64,000 nt of DNA. It comes from Panorpa germanica. Taxonomy: Eukaryota > Arthropoda > Insecta > Mecoptera > Panorpidae. This document shows positions 23,956 through 34,919 of the stretch, one piece after another. The notes beneath the pieces are model-generated. The model was not told the DNA's origin and did not search any database. It saw only the letters and a program-made list of their open reading frames with translations. Numbering within the stretch: position 1 is the first letter of the stretch; each line of letters opens with the position of its first letter. The DNA is taken from NCBI GenBank assembly GCA_963678705.1, contig OY783208.1, positions 8,680,001 through 8,744,000 on the forward strand, read 5' to 3'. Both the position numbers and the translations under genes were made by a program.

Positions 23956-24829
23956 TCAAAACGGAAATGCGGATCAGATCCGCTCCGTGCGTCCATCGAC
24001 AAGAAACGTGTTAGGGCACTCTCACAACAAACTATTTGCGATATCCAACTATTTCAGTAGGCTGTAGTCACAATAACATACTTTATCATGAAAAGTTTCT
24101 ACTTTAATGTCTATCAATACACCACTGTATGAATGCAGTTTGTATTTCATACGTCCTCATAATATGGTTTGATCGTATGTATATCAAAGTGCCGCCCTAC
24201 ATCTTGTCGGAATTCGTTTTTATTGCGCTATGTCTCGTTTAAAGGAGAAAACCAATATGTATATTATATTATATTTTTTTACCTTCAGTACAGTAGTGTA
24301 ATGATAAAAACTAAAATAGACGCTTTATCTCATGATTAAGTGTGCTAATGCGAAATAACTTCAATACATTCTACCGAAAATGTTGGAATCGCTAGTAGTC
24401 AGTTGCAGTGTGAGAGTAGACTTAACCAACACGCTGCGCTGGTTCCTACGTAGGCACGGTCTGCCTTAGAGAGGATCCGGATGCAGACAACCTCATGACC
24501 CCCCCCCCCACTCCTGTCACGGCTCTACTTATATGATAAAAATTTAACAGAAGTTAAAACCTAAGTAATGTAAGTTAATTTAATAAATTTAAATTTAAAA
24601 TTATTTGAATTTCGTAAAATTAATTAAACATTTCCATAACTCACTTCAAATGAAAAACGGAATTAGAAAAACTTAACCGAATTAAATAATGGCTATAAAT
24701 GTTTAATTAGATGGTTTTTAATTTAGTTTTTAACTGAATTTCATTAATTTATACCTCTATCCGCATGTAGCGGATATCGTAGTGCAGTCTTAGCCTAAGA
24801 AGAAGCTTCTTAAGCATTTTTTCGATCAA
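23956..24829. other. AT-rich stretch without genes
   Basis: No coding signal was found. A run of 12 C lies near 24489-24501, and GC content is locally higher around 24430-24530. Confidence 0.4.
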
Positions 24830-24839
24830 TTTTTAATGT
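24830..24839. repeat. Target-site duplication, left of the Jockey-like LINE
   Basis: TTTTTAATGT here is repeated exactly at 26271-26280 directly after the poly(A) tail. Confidence 0.85.
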
Positions 24840-26089
24840 ACGCAATTCTAAGATTGAAGACATTTCCGCTTAAGTGGAAAACTGCAGAAATAATACTTAT
24901 TCCAAAACCAGGTAAAGACGCAAAAGAGGTATCGTCATACAGACCCATAAGTCTTCTTCCGGTAGTGTCAAAACTTTTTGAAAAACTTATTCTTAAAAGA
25001 CTGAAGATTATTTTCGAAAATAGCAAACTAATTCCAACACATCAGTTTGGCTTTAGACAACAGCATGCTACAACTGAACAAGTACATCGAGTAGCCTGCA
25101 CTATAAATTCAGCACTACAGGAGAAGAAGTATTGCTCAGCGGTTTTTCTTGATATCAGCCAAGCGTTTGACAAGGTATGGCATCCTGGACTACTGTTTAA
25201 ACTAAAAACTGCACTGCCAAATGACTTTTTCCAGATATTAAAGTCTTATATCACAAACAGAAAGTTTATGATAAAATATCAGAATGAAAAATCAACGATA
25301 CGTGACATTGAATCGGGCGTTCCTCAAGGTAGTGTTCTCGGACCAGTACTATATTTATTATTTACTTCTGACCTTCCTACCATGCGTGAAACAACAGTAG
25401 CAACCTACGCTGATGATACCGCAATTCTGGCACTTCATGAAGACTCCGTCATTGCTTCCGCAAAACTGCAGAAACATCTACTACAGATTCAGAATTGGTT
25501 AAAAGATTGGAGAATAAAAGTAAACGAAACTAAATCAGTTCACGTAACTTTCACACTAAGGAAGAATTCTTGCCCCCCAGTCACACTAAATAATTTACAA
25601 CTTCCACAGGCAGAGACAGTAAAATACTTAGGTATCCACTTGGACAGACGCCTAACATGGAGAACGCATATCTGGAAGAAACGGTTGCAGTTAGAAGGTA
25701 AAAGAAGAGATATGTACTGGCTCTTGGGCTGGAAGTCTCAGTTATCCATCAGTAATAAACTACTGTTGTACAAGGTCATACTGAAGCCAATATGGACATA
25801 TGGGATAGAGCTATGGGGCAGTGCCAGCAATTCTAATATAGAGATTCTACAAAGGTTTCAAAATAAACTGTTAAAGCAAATCCTTAACGTACCGCGATTC
25901 GTTCCAAACTGGTTAACTCATCAAGATCTAGGGGTTCCATATATAAGAAGTGCAATTAAGGATAGCAGCAAGAAATACGTAAAAAGATTAGAAGTTCATC
26001 CAAATGAATCAGTTGTACAACTTTTCCAGCATAAACCGATTAGACGACTGAAACGTAAAAATCCAATTGACCTACCAAATATGGTGTAG
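24836..26089 (+). pseudogene. Jockey-clade reverse transcriptase, C-terminal part
   Basis: An uninterrupted 417-codon frame. Its first ATG is supplied by the target duplication, so real homology starts at AILRLKTFPLKWKTA. RT motifs are in order: LIPKPGKD (residues 21-28), SYRPISLLPVVSKLFE (34-49), FLDISQAFDKVWH (104-116), GVPQGSVLGPVLY (161-173) and the catalytic YADDT (191-195). The Jockey-type thumb and tail follow (VKYLGIHLDRRLTW, ILKPIWTYGIELWG, LLKQILNVP). The endonuclease domain and ORF1 are absent, so the copy cannot move by itself. No internal stops or frameshifts. Confidence 0.88.
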
Positions 26090-26270
26090 AATAGGTTCCA
26101 TATGTACGAAATATTATTGTAATAGGTTAAGTCAAAGGGTGAGTCATCGATGGATGGCAAGCTCGCATGTCATTTTTTATTTATATATATTCCCAAAATT
26201 TAGTTATTGTTCTTCGGGGACAGATTGTAAATTATGTATGTTGTAAAATAAAAAAAAAAAAAAAAAAAAA
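24840..26270 (+). mobile_element. 5'-truncated Jockey-clade LINE with poly(A) tail
   Basis: The insertion is bounded by a perfect 10-bp target duplication (24830-24839 and 26271-26280) and ends in a run of 21 A. It starts in the middle of reverse transcriptase, the typical result of incomplete target-primed reverse transcription. The open frame, perfect duplication and long pure A tail indicate a recent insertion. Confidence 0.88.
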
Positions 26271-26506
26271 TTTTTAATGTGTTTATATTTACTTTTTTAT
26301 TTGTTACTTTACGGATTAGAAATAGACATACAAATTGTTATAGAAAAGAAAGAGATAGAAAGTAAAATATATATTTTAAAATACTCGACAGCTCTCTGTT
26401 TCTTTATCCGACTAGCTTTACAAATAAGTTATTATTTTTATTTAGTTCGTGTCAGTTCTGTCAAAAATAGCTGCAATGGGTTTGTGATCTAAGTCTTACT
26501 TTCTAT

Positions 26507-26990
26507 AAAAATGTCCTCTATATTGATAAAGTGGGTTACTAGAACCTTAACTGTACAATTATTTTTTAATAACTCGTTATATGTTAGAAGATATTAACAA
26601 TCAAAAAAGTCATTTTGTCCGTTGTATTATATTAAATGGATTCAACGTTGTAAAACATTCCAAGACATGTGACCTCACGTACTCTATGTTGTTATCTCTT
26701 TATACAACAAAGCGTAAAAAGGATAGCATATTCATGACAGAACTCTGACAAGTTTACAGGTTACTAACCTTAAAGCTCATAAATCTCTGCTATATGTATT
26801 TATATTTCAAAATATCAGATATTCTTTACAGCTGTTTCGAAAAACAATAAAGTTTTTATATTATGTAACAGAAACAGGGTAAACTAAAATAAAAAATTAT
26901 TACTCTTTTCTGACTAACGTATGCGTACTAGATACACAGGACTACCAACAGATACAAAACATTACCACAGCACTGACCGAATCAACAAGA
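26507..26990 (+). repeat. Dispersed repeat family B, best copy
   Basis: About 480 bp with copies at 28430-28870 (inverted) and 36275-37640 (interrupted), and fragments at 1425-1560, 17393-17450 and 23820-23955. It runs from GATAAAGTGGGTTACTAGAAC through TTCAACGTTGTA and CTCTGACAAGTTTACAGGTTA to ACATTACCACAGCACTGACC. It is non-coding. I did not find terminal repeats, so the class is unknown. Confidence 0.65.
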
Positions 26991-27529
26991 AATAAATCGT
27001 ATCAATAATATAAAAAACCAACTTCCACGGTCTAAATTATAAATATCTATAATAATTATGTTGAATGCAACAAACGGTCTTACTTAATAAACAGCCAACA
27101 ATTCAGTTTTAATTCCAATTAAATCGAACGGAGCGGAAGTACTTGAATTACATTTCAAACCCTTCCAATCTGCGTCGTTTCGTGGTTAAGTTGTTGATAA
27201 CAAACACGTCACCTGATTACCAGAATCAAGTACCACGCGTATTTATTCATTGTTTGTACATGTTAATTAGCGCCCCGCACCCCGCGCTGAGCAATAACTA
27301 AGTCTGCTCTTATGAAGGAACTCATCAGCCGAAGTCATCTGGAGAAGAATCTTTGCCAACTCAATATTTTCGAAGCATAAGCAATAGCGCGATTATTCCT
27401 TTTAAAGAAATATTCAAAATAAGTCATGAGCATGATACAATAATTATTTAAGTGGGGAGCGGTGGTCTAGAATTTTCAAAAAATCGATATTTTTTATGCT
27501 ATTTCAAATCATTACATAGCATTTAACTT
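26991..27529. other. AT-rich stretch without genes
   Basis: No feature that I can support. A short higher-GC patch lies near 27270-27290. Confidence 0.35.
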
Positions 27530-27620
27530 TTTTTGTACTCGCCTAATTTTACTCCAATCGGCTTCAAATCTTCACACAATAAACTTAATATGTTTTATAA
27601 TAATATAAATAAAGAAAAAT
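27530..27620. repeat. MITE family C fragment
   Basis: The TCACACAATAAACTTAATATG block and the AATATAAATAA after it match the 3' part of family C copies at 12530-12590 and 52370-52420. Confidence 0.5.
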
Positions 27621-27944
27621 GTACCCCCTCCCTTTATTCGATAATATTCAACTGTTTTAATACGTAACCATTGTCCAAGTAGACATCTTGGTCATGACCG
27701 TCTGACTGAACACTTACACTTATCATCGAACTACGCATTCGGATTTTGATGTAACAAAGTTAAATTCTTGTTATACACACCTTTAAAATCTAAAATAAAA
27801 ACTTCAAATCGCTTTATCTATTTAATTGATGTTTTTATTACACTTAAATTGTTAACATACTGCATAGGTCAACGGGATTGTAATAACTAATTTCTATTTT
27901 CATTTTCTCAAGAGTTTTAATATAATAAACACAAGATATGCCAT

Positions 27945-28085
27945 TACATTTGTTGTACAAACACGGTCTTTATTTCCATATTGACGTCATTTAGCGCTAG
28001 CGCATTTCCGTTTGATTAATCACGTGATTCCTTTTTACATGCGGTCATTTTATCAACCAGTTTGTACCAGTTTACGTTGTTAGGT
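27945..28085. repeat. Conserved block with CRE and E-box palindromes, copy 2
   Basis: Matches 11560-11712. TGACGTCA at 27982-27989 and TCACGTGA at 28020-28027 have the same 38-base spacing as in copy 1, and ACCAGTTTAC lies downstream. It lies about 2.2 kb upstream of the inferred start of LRR copy C. Confidence 0.55.
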
Positions 28086-28429
28086 TGGGTTGTTATTACA
28101 TTCCTAGAAGTTTCCAATCTCTAGAACATGTTATCTTTTCTTTCGATTTTTTGGACCAGCATTTAATTTTTCTTGGTTTGATTTTTGGATTATTCATTAC
28201 ATAACCTCCTTAGACCACAGCACAATTGAGATTATTGTTGTGCTGAAATAGGCTTGTGTACTTATTTTTTAGGGGCGATTTTTCATTAGTTAATTGAAAT
28301 TGATGGTAATAAATGTGTACTGGCGTTTCTATTTTAATAAATATCTAAATATTGACGGAGATATAGCAATTAAAAATTTGAATTGTACTTTTAGCGTTAC
28401 AGACGTCAGCCATTTGTATGACGTGAAAA

Positions 28430-28870
28430 TGTATTGTATAGGTCAGTGCTGTGGTAATGTTTTATAGGTGTTGGTAGTCGAAATAATCAAGTCAATTCAA
28501 AGAATAATAAGTTTTTATTTTATTTAACTGTGTTACGGCAGATATAATATTGGAATTTTATTGTTCCTTAAAATGATATTTGATATATAAATACATAGAG
28601 CAGAGATTTATGATCTGTAAGGTTGGTAACCAGTATACTTGTCAGAGTTCTGTCATTTCTCTGTTGTATAAAAGAGATAGTAAAAAAGCGCACGTAATAC
28701 ACATGTCTTGGAATGTTCTACAACGTTGAATCCCTTTAATAATTAAAGGGATAAAAATGGCAATTTTAATTCTTAATATTTCCTAACATATAAGAAGTTA
28801 TCATTAAATAATTGAACATTTGAAGTTCTAGTAACCGACTATATATTCATAAAGTCGGTTACGGTTAAAA
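28430..28870 (-). repeat. Dispersed repeat family B, inverted copy
   Basis: The reverse complement matches 26507-26990 along its whole length, including CAGTGCTGTGGTAATGTTTT at the left. With the copy at 26507-26990 it forms a large imperfect inverted repeat with a spacer of about 1.4 kb. Confidence 0.65.
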
Positions 28871-28899
28871 GTCTAGAGTACACTTTTATAGAAATTACA

Positions 28900-29215
28900 A
28901 TTTGAATATGAATTCAGAAAATTAAATTTCTATATAGGGTTTTCCTGGTTGACATTTAACGGTTGTGTCCCAATTGGAATTACAAAAATTATTCTGGTCG
29001 AGGCGCTAATTCTACGAAAAAATTATTTTAGAGGAGGCTATGTAGAAGCTTATTGGTTGAAACCTAAGTAGGCGTTTACTTTTGTCTCTGTTTTTGATAC
29101 AAAATGTGTTCATAATGGTCACGTTGTCCATTAGTCACCCTATATCGCCCAAATCTCGATTCCTATACTAGGTCGAGTTCATTCGAATCAAAATGTTTTG
29201 TGGCGTAATAGCATA
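28900..29215. repeat. Dispersed repeat family E, copy 1
   Basis: Shares GAATTCRGAAAATT, GTCCCAATTGGA and TCTATACTAGGTCGAGTTC with 45190-45420. Non-coding, class unknown. Confidence 0.5.
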
Positions 29216-29233
29216 TAAAAGGAAAATCGCTAA

Positions 29234-29370
29234 CGAAACTGGTGACCGCATGGAGATATTAATAATTTTTTCATTCAAAGGATATGCGGTAGAGATTAGG
29301 TAATGTATCTAATCACAAATTCAAAACTTTAAGGAAAATAATAAACCACAAGTAAAAATGAATCACATGA
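29234..29370 (+). repeat. Direct repeat of the copy C upstream region, left copy
   Basis: About 137 bp, from AACGAAACTGGTGACCG to AAAATGAATCACATGAT, repeated with few changes at 30064-30200. The two copies flank about 690 bp that contains a family C MITE. The right copy sits 250-380 bp upstream of LRR copy C. Confidence 0.8.
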
Positions 29371-29489
29371 TGATAAATGTTAGTACAGTATAATGTTCAG
29401 GTGCATGTGTTAGTTTTATGGTTATTCCAACACAGCGTTTTAAGCTTCGGACTTCAAGTAAATATTTCTGTGGTTAGGTAAAATCGTTG

Positions 29490-30060
29490 GAAAAAAGTAT
29501 ATTTTCGATAATGTTTTTTGACTACACAGTTAAAATATAATTATTTCTATAACTACATGATAAAATAACATTTAAAGAATTCTTTGTATAATTTTCATAA
29601 CCATATATCAAGAAATGAGCCATTGAGAGCGAATCTACGCTGACGTCGCAAAAAAGAGTTTTTTTGCGGTGTCCCTCATAACTCATCACTGGATTATTTG
29701 AAATCAAAAAACCAAAATGAGTGTATTAGTTAATATGTTTCTGCAGGTCACCCTGTCGAATTATTATTTAAATTGATTTTTCAATTTTTTACAGCACTTA
29801 AAAGTCAAAATATCGATTTTTCATGAAAAAAATCAGAAACTTTGTTATTGTTATATATTGTTATAAAATATTTAAAATTAAAAAAGAAACTCTACAGCGT
29901 TACCTCGGCATTTATGTAAAGAACGAGTGTGCAAAATTTCAAAAGATTCGGTTATGTAGATTTTAAGCTAGAGAGGACACCGACTCTATAAAAGCTTAGT
30001 GTAAGAAAAAGCGCATAAAAGTTTCAAAGAAAGACGAAATCAGACCAAAGGGGTGAATGC
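29490..30060. repeat. MITE family C, copy 2
   Basis: Matches 11950-12480 through TATTTTCGATAATGTTTTTTG, the CTACATGATAAAATAACATTT block, TCATAACTCATCACTGGA and GAGAGGACACCGACTCT. The outermost inverted repeat is missing, so this copy is truncated or has been trimmed. Confidence 0.7.
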
Positions 30061-30063
30061 TAA

Positions 30064-30200
30064 CGAAACTGGTGACCGTTTGGAGATATTAATAATTTTT
30101 TCATTCAAAGGATATGGGGTAGAGATTAGGTAATGTATCTAATCACAAATTTAAAACTTTGAGGAAAATAATAGACCACAAGTAAGAATGAATCACATGA
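30064..30200 (+). repeat. Direct repeat of the copy C upstream region, right copy
   Basis: Partner of 29234-29370. Its AACTTTGAGGAAAATAA and AAGAATGAATCACATGAT parts also resemble the upstream region of LRR copy B (13420-13510). Confidence 0.8.
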
Positions 30201-30249
30201 TTTATGAAAAGGAAATGGAACTGCGTTAGGAACGTTGGTGGGACAACGT

Positions 30250-30320
30250 TATTATGGTAAAACTTTTTTGAAAATGAAACGAGCAGTTAGTTATTAGAGG
30301 TACACTGACTAAAGCGGAGT
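30250..30320 (+). promoter_or_regulatory. Probable core promoter of LRR copy C
   Basis: GAAAATGAAACGAGCAGTTAGTTATTAGAGG and the following ACTGACTAAAGC align with the promoter of copy A (AAAATGAAGTGGGAAATTAG, TTAATAGAG) and, more loosely, copy B. Unlike copies A and B there is no clear TATA box; the corresponding place reads GGTAAAA. The transcription start is inferred from alignment only. Confidence 0.4.
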
Positions 30321-30447
30321 TTGTTATCAAATCTAGGACAATAAATATTTAAAGTTTATTTAAATGGATAAGAAGATAAGTGATTTCATATAACTTAGCT
30401 CATATTTTACAAGAACAAATAGAAAACTTTATATTATTAAAATCAAT

Positions 30448-33400
30448 ATGTGTAGTTCAGTGATATGTTTAATAGTTTTTAGCGTTGTTACTGTGTGTGC
30501 TCAGTTAATCGATTTTAATACAAATCTTGAATGGGATGATGCTATTATACCAAAATCAATCTCAGAAGAATGGAACATTTCAAATCCATCATCTGTAACG
30601 CGGATTAAAGTGACAAATGTAAACGTGCAGACAATAAAACACAATGCTTTTAAAAAATTTACTAACCTCAAAGAACTGGTGCTAAGTGGTTCAGTTAGGA
30701 TCATAAAAAACGATGCTTTTCACGGATTAATGAGCATAACCAACATAACACTTGAAAATGGTGTCGAGTATATTGATTATAACGTGTTCTCTCATTTAAA
30801 TCGTTTGGAAAGGTTAACCGTCGCAAGCAACAAAATTACGAATATACGGTTGAACAATTTACCGAAGTTGTTAACATTGGATTTATCGCGAAATAATATT
30901 AGAGAGCTAAATAAGAATACATTCGTAAATTTACCAAAAGTTAAAGTTATTCAGCTTATTTACAATAATATCAGTACCATAAAGTCAAGGTCATTTATCG
31001 GATGTCCGAAGCTGGAATATTTGTCTTTGAACAACAATCAGCTTGCAAATATTGAACCAGATGCTTTTAAAAATCTTGAAGAGTTGGAAGAATTATTTTT
31101 AAGCAATAACAACATAATGGCCATAACGGGATATCATTTCAAAGGGTTAGCGAGTTTAACGTCTTTAAGTTTATTAAATAATTCAATAAATAGGGTTGAC
31201 AGTAACGGCTTTCGCGATCTCAATAAATTAACTTATTTAGATTTATCATGTAACCAAATCACATTTCTTGATAAGTTCCTTTTGTTTAATTTGACTGACT
31301 TGACGGACATTAAGGTGCAACACAACGCAATAATGAGTTTACATGAAAGATTTTTTAACAGAACACCTAAAGTAAGACATATAGACTTAAGATTTAATTT
31401 ATTTAAAGAATTTCATTTACCTGATAGTTTACTCAAGTTAACACACCTCATCTTAAAACACAACAAAATAGAGGCTATAAAATTATCAGCCGCAATACAC
31501 AGGAACATAGAGTATTTAGATTTAAGTGACAACAACTTGACTCACCTTGACGAATCGTTTCAACATTTCGATAAACTTCAAGAATTGCTTTTAAAAAACA
31601 ATACACTTAAAAGTTTTCCGCTGTGTGTACCGGGCAGTTTAGTAAAATTGAATTTATCACAGAATGAACTTTTTGAGATAGCACTGGATAAACTTTGTGG
31701 CTCTAAAACTCAAGGACATTTGGTAACAGTTGATTTATCTTTTAATCATTTTACATCTTTCAATTTGACGCGGACCGACCAATTTTTACACGAAGCGCAA
31801 TCTAAATTGAACAATATTGATTTAAGATGGAATTACTTGAATGATGACAATGTGAAATTCTTTCAAACTATTAAGCTATTCTATAATTTTAATGTAAGAA
31901 TTAAACCACAGCGAGAAGCAGAGGTCAAAACGAATCAAAATGAGTGGCAATGGACCACGTGGAAGACTGTTGCTTCGGCTGCTATAATTGCAGGTTAGAA
32001 TTACAATCCTTTCTCTTGTATTTAAAAAATTAAAAGTTAGGCCTCATTCCCACTTACTGTTTTATCACCTTAATATTTTAATCTAGATTTCAGGTTTCAA
32101 AATAGGCATTCGTGTTTTAATTTGATTTCAGTTAATTTAGTTGGTGCGCATACGGCGTTAGTAATATAAATTTTAACAGTTCGACAGATCGACAAAATTG
32201 AATGTGGAATAATTAAAATTTCGGTTTGTAATAACAATTAGTAATAGAATTGGGTTAAAATAGAAATGGAATCTTTCAGAATTTCAGTTTTTTAAAATAA
32301 CATTCTTTAGAATAGGAAAAATATTAATTTCAAAAATAAATTCAGCAAGGAGCAATTATTACTTGACATAGAAAGAAGTTTCCTATGCCATCCCATATAT
32401 TTTCCATTTTCACTATTTCTGTGTTATTTTATTTTACTTTCTACTAAGTTTAGTAAATTGTCAAATTGTGAAATGTTCATTCAAGACCTCATCATATAAT
32501 TTCACTTCACTTTCTAGCTTACCATAAGCTAATTCCAAAGTGTCACACTTTCTAGCTTGCAGCAAGCTAATTTCAAGATTTAATTTTCTACCAGAGAATA
32601 ATGTTATTGAATTATGTACCCTGTTGGTCACGATATGGATTAACAGAATGAACCCACCATCTAGATCAGAAAAATATCTGCAGCAATAACACAAGTCCTT
32701 CTTTTTTTCTATGCAACAGTAAGTTGTTTTTACTTCTATGCTTTTCATAATATGACTTTGAACTTCTTTAAAAAAAAATTCTTACTGCATTTTGACAGAT
32801 TGTCAAAAATTGGAGGTTACTTTCATAATATAATATATTTGTTTTTATTTTGGTATTTTTAATTTAAAACACTGAACCATGTAATGTTCTAAAAACCAAA
32901 TACAACGTAAATTAAAATCTAAATTAAAAATGGTGCAAGGAATGACTAAGCATATTCCCATATGCTATATAGTTTAAACTAAATAGAAAATTAGAAACAA
33001 AATAAAACAGTGAGTGGGAATGATACTTTATGTTGGCATTTAATTCGAATTTGAAGAAAGTTCAAAAAGTGAGGATGACAAATATTGGGCAGTTAGACCA
33101 CCTTTCTTTTTTTAATATTTATTTGAGTGTATCAACTTTCGCTAGTTATTAGCACTTAAAACAACATATACATTTATAAACATTTACAATACATAATTTA
33201 CAACTTATAGACACTAGTATAGGTATTTAAAATAAAGAGATTAAATTAGTTTTATTGATAAAGTCAATAAGGAGGTTTTTATGCTAGTTGGACCATCTTA
33301 GATTTGTTAATAGCAAATTAACACTAGATGAATTATTAGTACTTAAGTTTCATATAAAACGGTTTCACAGAATACGACATTTTGCAGGAACCAATCTGCT

Positions 33401-34254
33401 GTGTAATAGGAAGGATCTCATATACCTAAATCATATTCTTATTTCTCGTGTCATGATTTCAACTCATAATAAGCTTTAAGGTTAGGTTTTCAATAAGAGC
33501 CTCGTCTAGAGTCTAGACGATAGAAGTCGAAACATAAATTTTAACAAGTAATGGTTATTCTCCAATTAGAACAAGAAAAAGACACTACCAGCAACAATTA
33601 ATACGAGAATTATTAATTACAAAATATAAATGAAACATCTCTGTTGAAATGACATTTGTGCTGTATTAAGCATTTCCTAACTTATAATAGTAATAATTAC
33701 TACATAGAAAACCTGTTCCTTTTCAGTAATTGGCGCCATATTGTGTATATGTAAACAACTGACCAGAATTTACTCAAATCGAAATACTAACGACGCTGTT
33801 GTATTCACCGCAACTTATGATGACGTCAGACCCACGGGAACTAATAATGACGTCACATCGCCCCCAGTTTACGACTATGCGACAAATCCTCCAATGTATG
33901 ACTACCCGAAAGGCCCACCACTTTACGACGATGTAGGATTGCAGCCTACCTATTTAACGATTCTGTCTGATAGTTCAGGTACGTAATTAGAGAACGCCCA
34001 ACGTGAATTGAACCTAATTATTAAAAAGTCAATTAGTTGCTTTTACAAGCACATTGTGTAACATTGTTACCTAAAGCTTCAAATACAACAAATAAACAAT
34101 AATTAGAAAATGTAAATACAAAGAATGTAAAGTAGTTTCAATTAGGTATGCTCACTATTAAAAGTAGATGTGTTTTTCAAATGTTTTAGGGCCCCAACAT
34201 TTGGAACAGCAGCGGGAAAATTCTGAAGGGAATCATTATGAAGAAATTAACTGA
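30448..34254 (+). CDS. LRR transmembrane receptor with tyrosine-rich cytoplasmic tail (copy C, intact)
   Basis: Inferred join of 30448-31993, 33727-33978 and 34190-34254: 620 residues, GT/AG introns, phases maintained. Signal peptide MCSSVICLIVFSVVTVCAQ, then about 15-16 LRRs (residues about 60-470, for example LEYLSLNNNQLANIEPDAF) without cysteine-rich caps. A membrane helix at about 503-524 (TVASAAIIA|VIGAILCIC) is split by intron 1. The tail (525-620) has nine tyrosines: 531, 546, 564, 566, 573, 575, 582, 591 and 616. YDDV (582) and YLTI (591) lie five residues apart, close to ITAM spacing. The protein ends HYEEIN; YEEI is the classic Src-family SH2 ligand. It is probably a surface receptor signalling through phosphotyrosine. 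Ligand and function are unknown. YxxV/I motifs could instead be endocytic. Confidence 0.82.
31994..33726 (+). other. Intron 1 of LRR copy C
   Basis: Donor GCAG|GTTAGA and acceptor CCTTTTCAG|TAATTGG. The last 100 bases match the equivalent intron end in copy B (TGTTGAAATGACATTTGT, CATAGAAAACC), which supports the acceptor. Most of the first kilobase is a transposon-like insert (32037-33030). The unspliced frame hits TAG inside the donor itself (GCA GGT TAG). Confidence 0.75.
32037..33030. repeat. MITE-like element (family D) in intron 1 of LRR copy C
   Basis: The left end, CCTCATTCCCACTTACTGTTTTA, matches the complement of the right end (AAAACAGTGAGTGGGAATGA, about 33004-33025). Outside these, AAAGT on the left matches the complement of ACTTT on the right. 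About 1 kb with no coding capacity. A partial copy ends at 35206. Confidence 0.65.
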
Positions 34255-34490
34255 CAACTATACACGACTCCATTTTAACTCTAAAATGTAATAATAATTT
34301 TATATGTATTATTATGTAACATAGATAACATAGATATATAACTTAGATAACATAGCATAATATAAATGAAATAATTATTTATAAGAGAATATAAATTTTA
34401 GATAATTTAAGCACACCACGCTTTTATTATTAAACTACAGATAAAATGTTTTTCTCTTCCATTAATTACTTCATTCATTTAAAATAAATT
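34190..34490 (+). other. Last exon and 3' UTR of LRR copy C
   Basis: The exon starts after TTTTAG at 34189. The stop is TGA at 34252-34254. A possible polyadenylation signal, AATAAA, lies at 34483-34488. Confidence 0.5.
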
Positions 34491-34919
34491 AAAGATTATT
34501 TTATAAGAAACATTCTTTATTTTCTCTTTCTTAGTCAAAATTGTTAACTACTTTAGTAATTAAGAAAATTAAGAAAAAATCTTTTATTTTTATTATGTAG
34601 TACAAGTTTAGGTCGTATAATTTCTTTCGAGTTGCAATTTATCCATTAGCAGAGTTAAGTGCACAAGCAAACCATACCACCACAAATACTGAATTCTGTT
34701 GAGCAGTGTTACCCGATGTAAAAACGTAGTAAACAAATACCTGTGTAAAATAAGTGTAAATTATTTGATGTGATGTTTGAAAGTAACATTGTTACGTAAA
34801 TAAAACTAAAGTTACGAACGCTATTGGATGGGCGTATTGAATTTGTGATGCAGTTTTAAGCGCAGAGACAGTTTTTACAAAACCTTAAGTATCATTGCCA
34901 ATCACTGCTTTAACTTAAT
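34491..34919. other. AT-rich gap
   Basis: No feature that I can support. Confidence 0.35.

Noticed and set aside
33741..33986. Stand-alone 81-residue gene starting MCICKQ
   Set aside because: It is the second exon of LRR copy C: an acceptor lies just upstream, the frame completes the membrane helix, and it ends at a GTACGT donor.
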